The position numbers and the translations under genes are program-made. A DNA stretch of 64,000 bases from Rhipicephalus microplus (lineage: Eukaryota; Arthropoda; Arachnida; Ixodida; Ixodidae). The stretch is taken from assembly GCF_043290135.1 (NCBI RefSeq), contig NC_134703.1, positions 115,443,005 to 115,507,004 of the forward strand, given 5' to 3'. Shown here in pieces: positions 1 to 10,800 of the stretch. How positions within the stretch are numbered: position 1 is the stretch's first letter; each line of letters starts with the position of its first letter. The notes under the pieces were generated by a model. The model did no database searches. It had not been told where the DNA came from and was given only the letters and a program-made list of their open reading frames with translations.

Positions 1-150
1 TACAAGACATGGTGCTGATGTTAGAAAATATGTAGAAGAGGTATCATTAATTGTAAAAATTACATAACTTACAGCGTTAGAATGAAGTGCATATATACAA
101 GAACTCACACCCATACGGGGCTTCCTCCCCAAGGAGTTGAAAAAATTCAC
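1..150 (-). mobile_element. 3' scrap of the L1-like LINE
   Basis: The reverse complement of about the first 115 bases matches the 3' UTR of the near-complete LINE at 19208-23095 (its part near 22758-22866) with scattered differences. The next 30 bases resemble the end of that element's ORF near 22570, so an internal part of the UTR is missing. The copy is 5' truncated, lies on the minus strand and runs off the window edge. It has no coding capacity. Confidence 0.75.
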
Positions 151-291
151 CGTGAAATGAAAAATTTCTCCACATTTATATGTCAGGCTCATATCTCTAA
201 ACATAACCTTGCTCAGCATGTCAGTAATTTCAGCCTAGAAAAATGTGCCAGGTACCAAAAACCATTCGGTAATTTTTGTGGCCGACTGTAG

Positions 292-1221
292 TCAACAGAT
301 GAAATAAATGACGATCCTCGGAGACCATATTAAAATACAAGGATATTTTATTTCAGGAGTAATTGTGTAAGGTGTAATATCAAACATGTTTATACGAACT
401 ATTTTCTTGTTTTTCATTTTTGTGATGTCCAGTAGAAACCAATCAGTAAAGTCCAATTGAAATCGTTTACTAGAACGTCTGTAAGAATGACAACAACTGT
501 TATAAATAGAGGTGATTTCCGTAATGCTAAGACAAGTAATTGCAAGTAATTGTACTTGATAATTAAAAGTAAAATCAGGCAAACGAATTGAAAAAGACCA
601 ATCCAATGCTGAAGCTGCAATTCCCACTCCTGCCTTTTCGTCACAAACTGAAGCACCAGTTGCTTTTACAAGTTCATTTTTCATTTGTCTTCGACACACT
701 TTTCTTTCTTCTATTTTCGTTTCACTGCATAGGTATACATGCGTGGTTCGACGAATAAAATTTTTGTGGTGAGTCAGCACTCTGAATGTGTCCTTCTTTG
801 TCTGGTTTCTCGTTTTTTTTTTTTGCGTCGTTTTCTTTCAATATTTCCTTAGTACCAGTACTGCACGAAGGTTTACTAGCAATGTTTCCAAGAGCTTTTG
901 TACGATGATGATTCTTGGGCTCCTTAATCTATACCACTGATGGTTAGAAAAGGCCATCTGCTCCTTAATGAAGATAAACCGCGACGTCCTAGATCTGTGT
1001 GGATGCGTATATTTTAGAAAAGTGTGAACTGTTAGTATTTGGAACCCTGTAAGAAGAGAGGGCAGATGCGCTCCTTTATATAAAATATTATATGCAACAA
1101 ACACAGGAGGATTGGTCAAGAGTTTGCTGACGTGCTTCTTTTTCATCGCCATCACCGCAGCCAGACAATGAAAAACGAACAAGCCTAGACCCAAATGTGT
1201 CTCGTGCCTAATACAAGTCAT
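292..1221 (-). pseudogene. Decayed RNase H end of a LINE ORF2
   Basis: Two consecutive minus-strand blocks read as the end of a non-LTR retrotransposon ORF2. Block 838-1221 resembles the linker that follows the RT domain (patterns such as LGLGLF, GAHLPSLL, ILTVHTFLK). Block 292-780 resembles RNase H: a GVGIAAS start strand, SIRLPDFT, a strand with VVILTD (the TDS-type acidic motif, here TDV), and ILIWSPR near the end. Several frameshifts separate the blocks, and RNase H itself is split over two frames near 540-560. The order is right for one copy on the minus strand. No EN or RT is left. The family may be that of the LINE at 23952-27935, but the two do not overlap enough to test this. Confidence 0.5.
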
Positions 1222-2351
1222 GGGGTAAATGTGGGCCTCGCGGGTTCCACGCCCTTAACGACTCAGTGGTTTAAACTGAAGATAGCCACAATTTGGTGGC
1301 TTCAAGCACTACGCTTCTTCGACCGCTGTCGTATATGTGGATGCCGTAGAATATATTCACACCGTCTGGCCTTTGCGATCAGATAATGCCCACATACTAC
1401 TTTGTTGCGCCATTTTAGACAGGGTGCCTCAACTAATCAAAGCGGAAGAAGCTGCAATTGCTCAATATAGCTCACACCCATACTCAAAAACGACCATTCA
1501 TAATTTCACTCTGCGTCGAATTTATACACCCACCCACCGTCTCCTACAATTCCTCCCAAATCCTGAACGAATAATCACCGTTTCGTGGATAACCGCGCGC
1601 GCGTTGTGACCATCACGGAATTACAGCCGTCTATAAACAAGTCGAATCACTGGCACTGAACGACCTGCCTTCATTTCACAGCGCGCGCGAATGCCTACTC
1701 ACCAACCATGAAAGTACATTACTCTATCGTAGTTCCCTCGTGATCCATTCACCCACCAGCGCATAAATTGCTGCTTCACCGGGCTGGGCAAATGGTTTGG
1801 CCCCGACTCCAAACTAGCATTGATCTCCCACTTTATCAATTCCCGAATTTACCAAGGTGACGCCTTACTCGACCCTGCTCAAGCCCGCGAGCCGATTTTA
1901 CTCATATTGTTGCGTGGAGACGACTAAAGCTTGGTGTACTTACAATTGTACACAAACTGTCCAAACAAGCCCAAACCTCCATTTACGCGGGCAGCGCCAG
2001 GAGCGTTGGGAAGCGACGATTCCTGGGTGCATTCATCATCAGCCGTGACCCCATCTGAAGGAAAGATACATGCGCCCTGGCGGGTGCCATTTTGCTGCGT
2101 TGCGTCTACACGCTATAGGCTGCGCGTTCTGGTGGCACCAGATCTCGTAAACAGCGTTGCCGGCAATGCCGGGAGCCTATGTCATATACGCGATGTAAAG
2201 GCCGTTTATGATCCCAATGTTTCTTGCCGATGGCAAACCGCTGTTTGCGAAGCATAGATCGACCTGCAGCATATTACAGTATCGCCCGCGAAAGTTTCTA
2301 AATTTGATGGCGTATATATACCCGCACACATTTGAACGTATGCACAAACAG
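1222..2351. other. No recognisable feature
   Basis: Only short open frames without recognisable motifs occur here. No repeat shared with the rest of the window was seen. A tract of alternating GC dinucleotides lies near 1600-1690. The segment could be unique intergenic or intronic DNA or very old transposon remains. Confidence 0.4.
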
Positions 2352-2369
2352 AGTGTTAGACACCGCACA

Positions 2370-2399
2370 CCCCCCCCCCCCCCCCCCAAAAAAAAAAAA
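2370..2399. repeat. Poly(C)/poly(A) tract
   Basis: A run of about 18 C is followed directly by about 12 A. It is low complexity, and its exact length is likely to be unreliable in an assembly. Confidence 0.9.
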
Positions 2400-2965
2400 G
2401 TCTGGCTATGCCTCGATGCCTCCGCAATGGCGCCCCACTAGTAAAGTTTCAAGGTGGGCTTGCTGGTACGACATATATGAATAACAATGGCAGCGCAAGG
2501 TAACAAGAACACGCAGCCACGCACATAGGGCTGGTAGTGCATGTGTCAGCAGTCCGTGAATTGCGCTCTCAGAAACACACACACACACACAAACAAAGAA
2601 AATTACAATACCTGAGCATGGGCTGAATAATGCGACAAATGAGCGATATTTATTGCGCGATATGGTTCACTTGCATGATTATGCAAGCTGAAAAAGAAAT
2701 GTTGATAATTGCTAGTGCTCTCACTCGTGACGTGTCAGTTACAGCATTGTCCCATAAAATGTATACGAACCACGTTGTGGCCGGAAATAACTACTTGTTG
2801 GAAGTGTCACGTAGCGCTGTGTGTGTGCGCGTGTGTGTGTCTCCGTCTTCTTGGGTCATCTTGCGCCGCTATTCAAATGGTCCCTACAAAATCCTACTAA
2901 TCCTTTTCAAGTATCACACGCACTTACGTGCGTAAACCGTAACTCTCCATGCGCAAACTGTGCTA
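2400..2965. other. No recognisable gene; short CA/GT tracts
   Basis: A CA dinucleotide tract lies near 2575-2591 and a GT-rich patch near 2817-2842. Nothing else could be assigned. Confidence 0.4.
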
Positions 2966-2967
2966 CC

Positions 2968-3405
2968 GCACGACGCTGCTCTGGATTACCAGCAGAGTCA
3001 CATTGCGATTAACCTTGAGTGCCTCTTCCATCTGTTTTTGCATTTCAAAATAAGGCCCGTTTAGGCCGTCCAAAAATTGCCACGGCCGACGGTATTTCAC
3101 GTCGTCCAGGCGGGGCATTGGGAAAAGTTTTCAACTAGCAATAGTCGCCCCTCAGTTATCACTTCATTGGGTACGACACTGCCTCTGCGCAAAGCTGATG
3201 GGCAGGTGGGTCTCTTTTCCAGGCCATCTTGCTCGCTTTTAACAATGGCAGTGGTGCACGATGAACTTCTGTTGCTCGTAACTTTTAAACCATGTGGAAT
3301 GTATACATAATTTTTTTTACTTAGTTTCATGTGCTTTCCACCCAAAAGATTTTTATGCTAATTGCAAATAAAGTGAGAAGGCTGGCGAGGAACACGCTAT
3401 TTTTT
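2968..3405 (+). repeat. R-block repeat, inverted copy
   Basis: This is the reverse complement of the R block also found at 14315-15078, 18575-23418 (interrupted), 27936-28795 and 36558-37490. Shared landmarks are the run reading AAGGCCCGTT..GGCCGTCC, the segment TTTTCAACTAGCAATAGTCG, and the GCAAAGCTGATGGGCAG segment. It is the only R copy in the opposite orientation and has no S or T block beside it. This suggests R is, or contains, an independently mobile repeat rather than only part of the tandem unit. Confidence 0.85.
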
Positions 3406-3539
3406 ACCGTAGTTTGAGAATCCAGAAGTGTGAGTTGCGATAAACACCGCGGTTTTCTCATATTAACCAATGTCTTCATTTTCTTTCAGGCAACGCTTTT
3501 AGATACTTACAGGCAAAGCCTTTATTAAACATATTTAGA

Positions 3540-3673
3540 TCGGCTCTGGGCTGTCCACTAAGCCCGCGAGGCGGCTGAGGAGCTCGGCATCTCAGTCCCC
3601 ACGTGGGAGCTGCCAGCAACACAGTGATCTGTGTTTTGGAGGACCAAATAAAAGTTTATCTAATCCAATCCAG
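3540..3673 (+). mobile_element. 3' scrap of the RNase H-bearing LINE
   Basis: From 3562 the plus strand reads AREAAEELGISVPTWE and stops at 3625-3627. This matches the C-terminus of the minus-strand LINE ORF2 that ends at 7809 (RARERAERHGLSVPTWD). A short UTR with AATAAAAG follows, as in the larger copy. It is a strongly 5'-truncated insertion of that family. Confidence 0.75.
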
Positions 3674-4013
3674 TAGCGCTATGCGCGTCCACAGCAGCCG
3701 TATGGACGCAGCCTGGCAGCTATTCGCAATGGGAGGCTGTGTCCGTACGGCTACTGCGAACGCGTAACTATATCTGTATTGTCTCATGACCGTCCGTGCC
3801 CTGGCAGGTCGCCAAGTGGTCATCGGGGCGCGCCACCAGACACTGGTCATATCGGGCAGCGTTCGTGCTTTGCTCATACTATGTTTCTCTATGTTTTGCT
3901 TGCGTAGCACCACTGTGCCCAGCATGTCCAATCACGCAAGAAATATAGTGGCCAGGTCCAGCCTCTACACAAGAGAGACGCGCGCATCGCGTTCCATTCT
4001 GACTGACCAGGTC

Positions 4014-4340
4014 TCAACAGGACGGTCTCCAGAAGGGGAGGTGGCTGCTTGCCGCGTGCCTCCCACGTGTCATGGCAACACCTCCTAAAATTTGGGAGGT
4101 ATCGGTCAGGGTGGGCCGTAGGTATAGAAGCAGCCCCAGTCGTTGCCGGGAGTCAGACTCGGCCTTGGTTGCTGGCGTGTCACCTTGGTGTGTTGCCTGT
4201 CCAAGCAGCACACCAGCACACATGATAACTTCGTGGCCGTTAATCCACGTTTCCGTGAGACAGAGTGCGTCTGCTTTGGTTATCACAGGATTTCGATGCC
4301 TGGCGTGTGCGTTGAGGGACCGGCTGTTTAGCAGTCACCG
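4014..4340 (-). pseudogene. LINE endonuclease N-terminus, decayed
   Basis: The minus strand from about 4340 reads RSLNAHARHRNPVITKADA, followed directly by LCLTETWINGHE. This fits the start of the apurinic-like endonuclease of CR1-group LINEs, where a phrase of the type ADxLCLTETW carries the metal-binding glutamate. The frame then degenerates into low-information sequence and stops at 4014. No RT follows. A chance match is possible because only about 30 residues carry the signal. Confidence 0.45.
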
Positions 4341-4633
4341 GCAGCGGTCATCGACATTAAGGGATCGTCACCGCCCGTGTTAGTCAGGCAGAGGTTCTGA
4401 ATGTTGGTGCGTCTGCTTAAGGTGTCGTAGACGAGTTTTTGTCGGTACCGTTCACCCCCTCCCCACTGCTTCGCATCCACACATTGTTCCCCGTAGGCCG
4501 TAACGTGAGATCGTATAATTTTTTTTATTATGCGAATGCGTTTCTTAGTCGGGCTATGTCATGCATCCGGCGTTATCCGCGACGGTGTCCACGCGCCGGC
4601 AGGTGTTATCTATCCGCTCTTACTCCCTCTACC
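4341..4633. other. No recognisable feature
   Basis: No motif, repeat or open frame worth naming was seen. The same holds for 3674-4013, which separates two LINE scraps. Confidence 0.4.
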
Positions 4634-4646
4634 ATAGCAACAGCTG

Positions 4647-4828
4647 GGCCGTGGGATCGAATCCCGGCTGCATTTTCGGTCGAGGTGAAAATTTTGTAGA
4701 CCCGTGTGATCAGATTTGGGTCACGTAAACGAACACCAGGTGGTCGAAATTTCCGGAGCCCTCCACTACGGTGTCTCTCATAATCATATGGTGGTTTTGG
4801 GACGTTAAACCCCACATATCAATCAATC
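4647..4828 (+). mobile_element. tRNA-derived SINE (Ruka-like), 5' truncated
   Basis: The body matches the full SINE at 13830-14071 from the B box (GATCGAATCCC) through the conserved AGGTGGTCGAAATTTCCG and GGTTTTGGGACGTTAAACCC segments to the ATCAATCAAT tail. It lacks the A-box half. Near-perfect 13-bp direct repeats flank it (ATAGCAACAGCTG at 4634-4646, GTAGCAACAACTG at 4829-4841). These are read as the target-site duplication of a truncated insertion. Confidence 0.85.
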
Positions 4829-5425
4829 GTAGCAACAACTGTGGGCGCACGCGCTTATCCTCGCCCCTAGAAACCGGAACATCTTGTGCGAGAAACAGTA
4901 GGAGAGGGTAGGTGCAGTACCTCACCGCTCCTTCGCTCACCGTTCACTCTCTCTTCTCCCTGTGCCCCTTTCCCGTCCACTCGCGCCTCTCTCTCGATCG
5001 CTCGCTGGCCGGGCGCCTCTCAAGATCATCCGGAAATGTGTGCTCGAAACGGCGCTGTGAAACGCCAACGCCGAGCCGAGAACGCTGTTTGTTCACTTCA
5101 TAGTATTTTAGATGCGGAGCATCTAATACTCGAGGCTTGTAGTGCGGCGCCGTCCGCAAGCTTCCTCCTCCTTCTTCCACCATCTGTGCATCCCTTCCTC
5201 CTCTACACACCGCGCGCGCTTCACTCCTCCACCATCTGTGCACCCTTCCTCCTCTACACACCGCGTGCGCTTCTCCTCTTCACGAACATTCGCTAGCTGT
5301 ATAATGTAGCGCGCATGCGCCGTCACGCTTCGAGAACATCGGCAGCTGACGCGCGCGCATGCGCCGTTGCGCTTCTTTCCCTTCTCGAATATTCGACAGC
5401 TGACAGTGCATGCGCCGTCGCGCTG

Positions 5426-5460
5426 TATATATACTCAAGGTCGGCGCTCGCTCGCTCAGT
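5426..5460 (+). promoter_or_regulatory. TATA plus initiator core promoter
   Basis: TATATATAC starts at 5426 and an arthropod-type initiator TCAGTT has its A at 5458, 32 bases downstream. This is the canonical spacing. It drives toward the short open frame at 5514. It is a prediction from sequence only. Confidence 0.6.
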
Positions 5461-5513
5461 TGCCGCTCGTCGGTTGGTTTGTACGGCGCGTCGACGTCCA
5501 AGGTCGCGGTGAA

Positions 5514-5654
5514 ATGAATTCCAACGAATCCACAAACACAATGATCGACGTCCCTTCGACCAGCGCCGCCCTTTCGCATACGTGTGTACGTGTTCACTCA
5601 TTTAACACCCCCTCCTACAACCACGTTAACCAATTTAGCCATCGACCCAAGTAA
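5514..5654 (+). CDS. Short ORF in the TIR element, possible exon
   Basis: The first ATG downstream of the TATA/initiator pair opens 46 codons beginning MNSNESTNTM. The last codons overlap AAGTAAGTCG, which contains a GTAAGT consensus splice donor. The same donor recurs 61 bases downstream in the next tandem unit. The frame could therefore be a first coding exon rather than a complete gene. The protein is Ser/Thr/Asn-rich and unrecognised. Confidence 0.3.
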   Translation: MNSNESTNTMIDVPSTSAALSHTCVRVHSFNTPSYNHVNQFSHRPK

Positions 5655-5758
5655 GTCGCAATTTAACACCCCATTTCACAACCACGTTAACCAATTTAGC
5701 CATCGACCCAAGTAAGTCGCACTTTAACACCCCGTTAACCAATTATATGCTCCGCATC

Positions 5759-6000
5759 CTCCTCAGTGTTCCCCCGAGGGAAGCGGCGGGCAATTTTTTA
5801 ACCGTGCGCCCTAGCTTCTGGAGCTGGAAACGCATACCGCGTTTCTTGCGACAGAAAAACGCCGCGTGAGGCGAACGGCGCTATTTAATGCATGGCGTAA
5901 GAAAAAAAAAAAAAGACAGATCCCACGTACAGTGGGACTCGATGATATGCGAAGCACGAATAAGAAAGCTTGATATGTCACTTTAAAAACAGCACAATGT
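5759..6000. other. No recognisable feature
   Basis: GC-rich sequence is followed by an A-run near 5909. Nothing else could be assigned. Confidence 0.35.
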
Positions 6001-6009
6001 TACCAGGTG

Positions 6010-6296
6010 GAGGTAAATGATGCCGTACATGACTTCCATATCATGATTATCATGCTTGGATGTGTCGTTTACCTTCGTCATGTATTCACGTCACTCGATA
6101 CCAAATTTAGTAAATGTAGAGATAGCGAAACGGCCGCGAGCACACTATTAGCGTGGTATGGTTTCATGTTCTTACATGACACGCGTGTCAGGATTATCAT
6201 GTTTGCATCAGTCATATATTCGTCATCCATTGACGTCACGTAACACCTTATTTGGTATACGCGGAGCTAGAAAAACGGTCGCGAGCACATTATGAA
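6010..6296 (+). repeat. 147-bp tandem array, left part
   Basis: Two units begin at about 6010 and 6157. Each carries TACATGAC, ATCATGATTATCATG-like, CGTCA, ACCAAATTTAGTAAATG and GCGAAACGGCCGCGAGC segments in that order. The third unit is cut at about 6297, where unrelated sequence begins. The array resumes at 6968. Confidence 0.8.
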
Positions 6297-6960
6297 GGGC
6301 CCAATATACTTCAACGTAGCGTTGACCAACACCACCTAGACTATTCACAAGGCCCGTTCGTACCCCTCTCTCCAGACGGCATACGTCACGCTAGTTTCCC
6401 GATGTTATGACCGGCACAGCAAGGAGGTGGCTTGCAAGGGACGCTCATCGGCGTAACGGTCAAACGCTGTCCGCGTCCTGCAGGAACGCGGGAGGCGTCT
6501 GTGTGCGCCGCAGGAAATGCACATCAGCGTCGCTGGGACACACAGCAACACCACCTAGACTATTTGTCAATAGTCTAGGTGGTGTTGCGTTGACGCGAGC
6601 GCACGCTGGGCAGAGCGACGCTACGTTAACAAAACGCGAGCACTCTATGATGTAGTCTGACGCCAGGCGTGACCGACGCGACCAGCGTCCATCGGCGCGG
6701 CCCGATGGCAGTGGACGCGAAATGCGACATGCTGCATTACGTGCCGATGCGTTACCCAGACAGCACTGCGTCTCCCTCTTTTCGGGACGCATGGACGCTG
6801 GACGCACTGAAACGCGCATGCGTCAAAGCAACGAAGCGCAGCGCGCGCCTGCGAGTATATGTCAGGACCGGTACCTGGCGTGGCAACGCCGACATGACGT
6901 GACAAAATAAACGCCGGCGAGCACGCGCACCACGTCACGTCGAAATTTATTGGCACCTTG
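6297..6960. other. Insert within the 147-bp array
   Basis: About 660 bp unrelated to the array. It has CAACACCACCTAGACTATT at 6329-6347, the same 19-mer again at 6546, and its exact inverse at 6569. A GACGCxxxxGGCGTC-rich stretch follows from 6660 to 6900. The last part, from about 6908 (GCCGGCGAGCACG..), is shared with the inverted array copy near 29760-29800, so it belongs to the array element. No coding region was recognised. Confidence 0.55.
6545..6588. repeat. 20-bp perfect inverted repeat, 4-nt loop
   Basis: GCAACACCACCTAGACTATT at 6545-6564 is followed by a TGTC loop and then its exact reverse complement at 6569-6588. The same 19-mer occurs once more at 6329, which suggests head-to-head ends of a mobile element rather than a transcription terminator. 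Confidence 0.9.
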
Positions 6961-7556
6961 ACTGTGGCATGTAGTCATGTTCTCGTATGACACGCATCTC
7001 ATGATTATCATGTTTACACCAGTCGCATACCTTGTCCTCCATTGACGTCACATAATACCAAATTTGACATATGTGAAGATAGCAAAACGGCCACGAGCGC
7101 ATCATGAGTGTGGCATGTGGTCATGTTGTTACATGACACGCATGTCGTGATTATCATGTTTGAATGTATCATTTACCTATGTCACCCGTTCGCATCGCGT
7201 AATACCGAGTTTAGTACATGTGAAGCTAGCGAAACGGCCGCGAGCGCATCACTAGCGTAGCATGTAGTCATGTTGTTACATGACACGCATCTTATTTTTA
7301 TCATGTTTGTACCAGTATAATACCTTCGTCATATATTCACGTCATGTAATACCAAATTTGGCATATGCGAAGCTAGCGAAACAGCCGCGAGCGCATCATG
7401 AGCGTGACATGTAGTCATGTTGTTACATGACACGCATGCCATGATTTTCCTGTTAGGGTCTGTCGCTTGTGTTCGCCATGTAATCATGTCATACCATACC
7501 AGTTTTGCAACATGCCATGTGAACGAAACCACCGCAACAGCTGCAGGACCATTCAT
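6961..7556 (+). repeat. 147-bp tandem array, right part
   Basis: The CATGTAGTCATGTT landmark and its variants start at 6968, 7114, 7261 and 7408, giving periods of 146, 147 and 147. The last unit passes into a distinct end segment reading GTCATACCATACCAGTTTTG. That end segment and the array are found inverted at 29103-29800, so array and ends form one repeat family. Confidence 0.88.
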
Positions 7557-7726
7557 TCAATGTAAATCAATCATTTTGCGTAGTCCAATCTGTTATCTTG
7601 TGAGTATTCTCGGACAGCCTTCCACTGTCCATAAGCAGATAATTATCCCCGCTTCATTCATGAAATTGGCGCTTATCTGTTTTTTCTTCTTTTCTCGCAT
7701 TCATTGTTCCGAGAATCGCACCACAG
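7557..7726. other. No recognisable feature
   Basis: AT-rich spacer between the array and the LINE 3' end. Nothing was seen in it. Confidence 0.4.
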
Positions 7727-7808
7727 GACAGGACAGGACAAACAACTTTATTTGGTCCTGAGAGGCAAGGCAGCGGGCCAACTATGTAGGTCCCCACCCA
7801 GCCGTTGG

Positions 7809-10800
7809 CTAGTCCCATGTCGGAACAGAGAGGCCATGCCTCTCCGCTCGTTCACGGGCCCTCTGGACAGCCTGAAGCTGGACGTCTTGTCTGGGGTCTG
7901 TGATTGCCGTCGTCCAGTCTTCTTCTGTTTTAAAATCCTGTAACGCAGGGCACTGCCAGAGCATGTGACTCAAAGAGCAAAATTCACCACAATCTGGGCA
8001 AAGTGGATCAATATCCGGATGAAGCATGCTCAGAAAGCCCCTAGAGGGGTAAGACCCCATCTGGAGCATGCGGAGCGTGCTTGCTTGTGATCTGTGGAGC
8101 TTATGATGGGGAAAGGGAAAAGTCTGTCGCTCTCCTCTGTAATGAGATGTTATCTCGTGAAAAGTAACGAGAGGATCACTGTGGACGAGCCCTCCCGAAC
8201 CCACCCGAGAGACCACCCCGTCGCGGCTTGTGAAACCTCGCGCACAGTCGTGGGCTATCTCGTTTGGGTTCAGGTGACCCGGCAGTACGTCTGGTCCCAT
8301 GTGAGCGGGAAACCAGACTATGTGATGAATAACGTCTGAGGGGGGTTTGCTGTGGAGAATTCTGGCTGCCTCTGTGGCTATCAATCCCGATGCGAACGCC
8401 CTAACGGCCGCTCGGGAATCGGTGTACACCGTGGTGCGTTTCGTGTCCAGTAATGCCAGCGCTACAGCAGCCTGTTCTGCTACATCGACCAAGGAGGTCT
8501 TCACTGAAGCTGCCGAGACAAGTTCTCCCCTGTCATTGACTACTGCCACGGAAAACTCGCTGCCGCCGGCGTGGCGCGCCGCGTCCACAAATGTCTCTGT
8601 TCCGGAGAGGTTCTTTATGAAAGCCCTAGCCCTCGCCAACCTACGACCTTTATTGTGTTGGGGATGGATGTTTCGTGGAAGAGGGTCAACAATAAAGGAA
8701 TTCCTTGTTTGATATTCAAGCTGCGTAGTTTCTCCCTGATTGAAGATAGGACGGAGGCCTGCCGCATCGAGCAGTTTTCTTCCTGTTTTGAAACTCGATA
8801 ACCGAGTTATTTGTGCTGACCTTTGCGCTTCAATTAATTCCGAAGTGGTGTTGTGCACTCCCAACTTCATGAGTTTTTCTGTGCTAGTCGTGATTGGGAC
8901 GCCGAGCACCTTTTTGACACTTTTGCGCATGAGCGTGTCCAATTTATCCCTTTCCGTTTTGGTCCAATTGAGAGCCGCCACTATGTATATGATATGGCTC
9001 ATGAGGAAAGCGTGGTGGGCCCTAAGGAGGATATCCTCGCCTATGCCGCCCTTCTTGTTGGACACCCGCATAATTAATCTCAGAATGTTCTCTGTTTTTG
9101 TGGTGAGATGGGCTATAGTCTTTGCGTTGCATCCCTTAGAGTCTAATAAAAGCCCCAGAATTTTCATAGAATTGACTCTAGGAATTGTGCGACCATCCTT
9201 GGTGCAAACGCTAATGGGCACCTGATCGAGAGGGGTGAGTCCCCTAACACCTCGTCTAGCCTGTCTGTACAGCAGGAGTTCCGACTTTTCCGGCGAAAGC
9301 GCCAGTCCCGTACCTTCCAGGAAAGACTCTGTAACGTCCAGAGCCTCCTGTAGAGCTTGTTCAACCGCCGCCTCCGATCCTCCGGGACACCAGATTGTAA
9401 TGTCGTCAGCATATAAAGCGTGTCCGACATTAGGAACTTTAGAAAGGCTTGCCGACAGCTTGCGCATGGCTATGTTAAATAGAAGGGGGGAGATAACTGC
9501 CCCTTGGGGAGTACCCCTTCGTCCGAGTTTGAAAGGCTCCGAGACTGATTGTCCCAGTTTTATTGCCGCCGTCCGACTCTCGAGGAAAGATTCAACGAAG
9601 GAGAAGAATTTAACTCCCAGGTTCAAAGCCGATATCTCCTTAAGAATATAGTCGTGTTTGACAGTATCGAATGCTTTAGTGAGGTCCAGTGCGAGGACCC
9701 CTTTTACATCTTTGCTTGGAAAGTCAATTATTTGTGTTTTGAGGAGGAGCATGACATCTTGCGTGGAAAGTGAGGGCCTGAAACCTACCATATTATATGG
9801 AAATAGGTCATTCCTCTCGATGTAGCGCGATATCCTGTTGTGTACTGCATGTTCTGCTACTTTGCTAAGGCAAGAAGTAAGGGAGATCGGGCGGAGGTGA
9901 TCTAAGCTGGGTGATTTACCTGGCTTGGGGATTAAGACCACTGTGGCCCTCTTCCAAGTTTCTGGTACGACGCCCTCCTCCCATACCCTGTTTATCTCCT
10001 TCACTAAGGCCTGAATGGCTTTATCATCCAAATTTCTTAAGAGCCGATTCGTAACTCCATCGGGACCTGGGGCAGACCTTCCGTTTAGGCTATGGAGCAC
10101 TTCCCTGATCTCAGCTTCCGAGAAGGCAGCGTCCAACTCTGGGGAAGGCACACCCTCATACCGGTGGGGGACAGAAGTGGAGCTCTGGCTAAGCGGGAGG
10201 TACTTGTTGGCAAGTATCTGAAATTGGGAAGCTTCTGAGATGCCTGCCATTTTCTCCTTATTAATAAGTCGGTCTATGGCTAGTTTCTGATTGCCTTTGG
10301 ATTGTCCATCATCTAGGAGGTGTTTGAAGAGGGTCCATTTGCCTCCTTTGCGCATTTTCCCGTCCGCAGCCGAGCAGGCGTCCCTCCATTGTTGCTTATG
10401 GAGTTTGAAGCAGTGCTCCTCAACATGCCGATTGAGCTCCGCAATCTTTTTCCGTAGCCTGCGATTTAGCCTTTGTTTTTTCCATCTCGCGATGAGAGAG
10501 CGTTTGGCGTCCAGGAGGTGCGCTAACCTTGCATCCATCCCCGGAGCATCAAATTCTGTTACTATTTCTTTGGTGGCCTTCTCGACATCCTTCTGGATTT
10601 GTACAAGAAGTTCACTGAAGGTGTCATGTACTGACTCATCTTCACCTCTGATTTGCCTAAAAGGTCCCAGTCTGTATATTTATAGGTTCTTGGGGGTGGT
10701 GCTCTTATTTCCATCCGGAGTTCTATGATGCTGTGGTCGCTTCCCAAGTTCTCCTGTAAGTTGGACCACTCGACCACCGCATTTCTAGTGAAGCTGAGAT

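Larger units (their letters stand above)
5111..5758 (+). mobile_element. TIR element carrying promoter and short exon
   Basis: The segment starts GATGCGGAGCATCTAAT and ends with the inverse of GATGCGGAGCATATAAT, giving terminal inverted repeats of about 12-17 bp. Inside, in order, are two copies of a 54-bp pyrimidine-rich unit (from about 5160), a degenerate GCGCATGCGCCGT unit seen three times (5310-5425), a TATA/initiator promoter, a 46-codon open frame, and three copies of a 61-bp unit (about 5600-5745) with the landmark AACCAATTTAGCC. No transposase is present, so if mobile it is non-autonomous. No target duplication was found. Confidence 0.55.

Noticed and set aside
1195..2257. Several plus-strand frames of 60-110 codons
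   Set aside because: No similarity I recognise, no splice-supported structure, and composition like the surrounding non-coding DNA.
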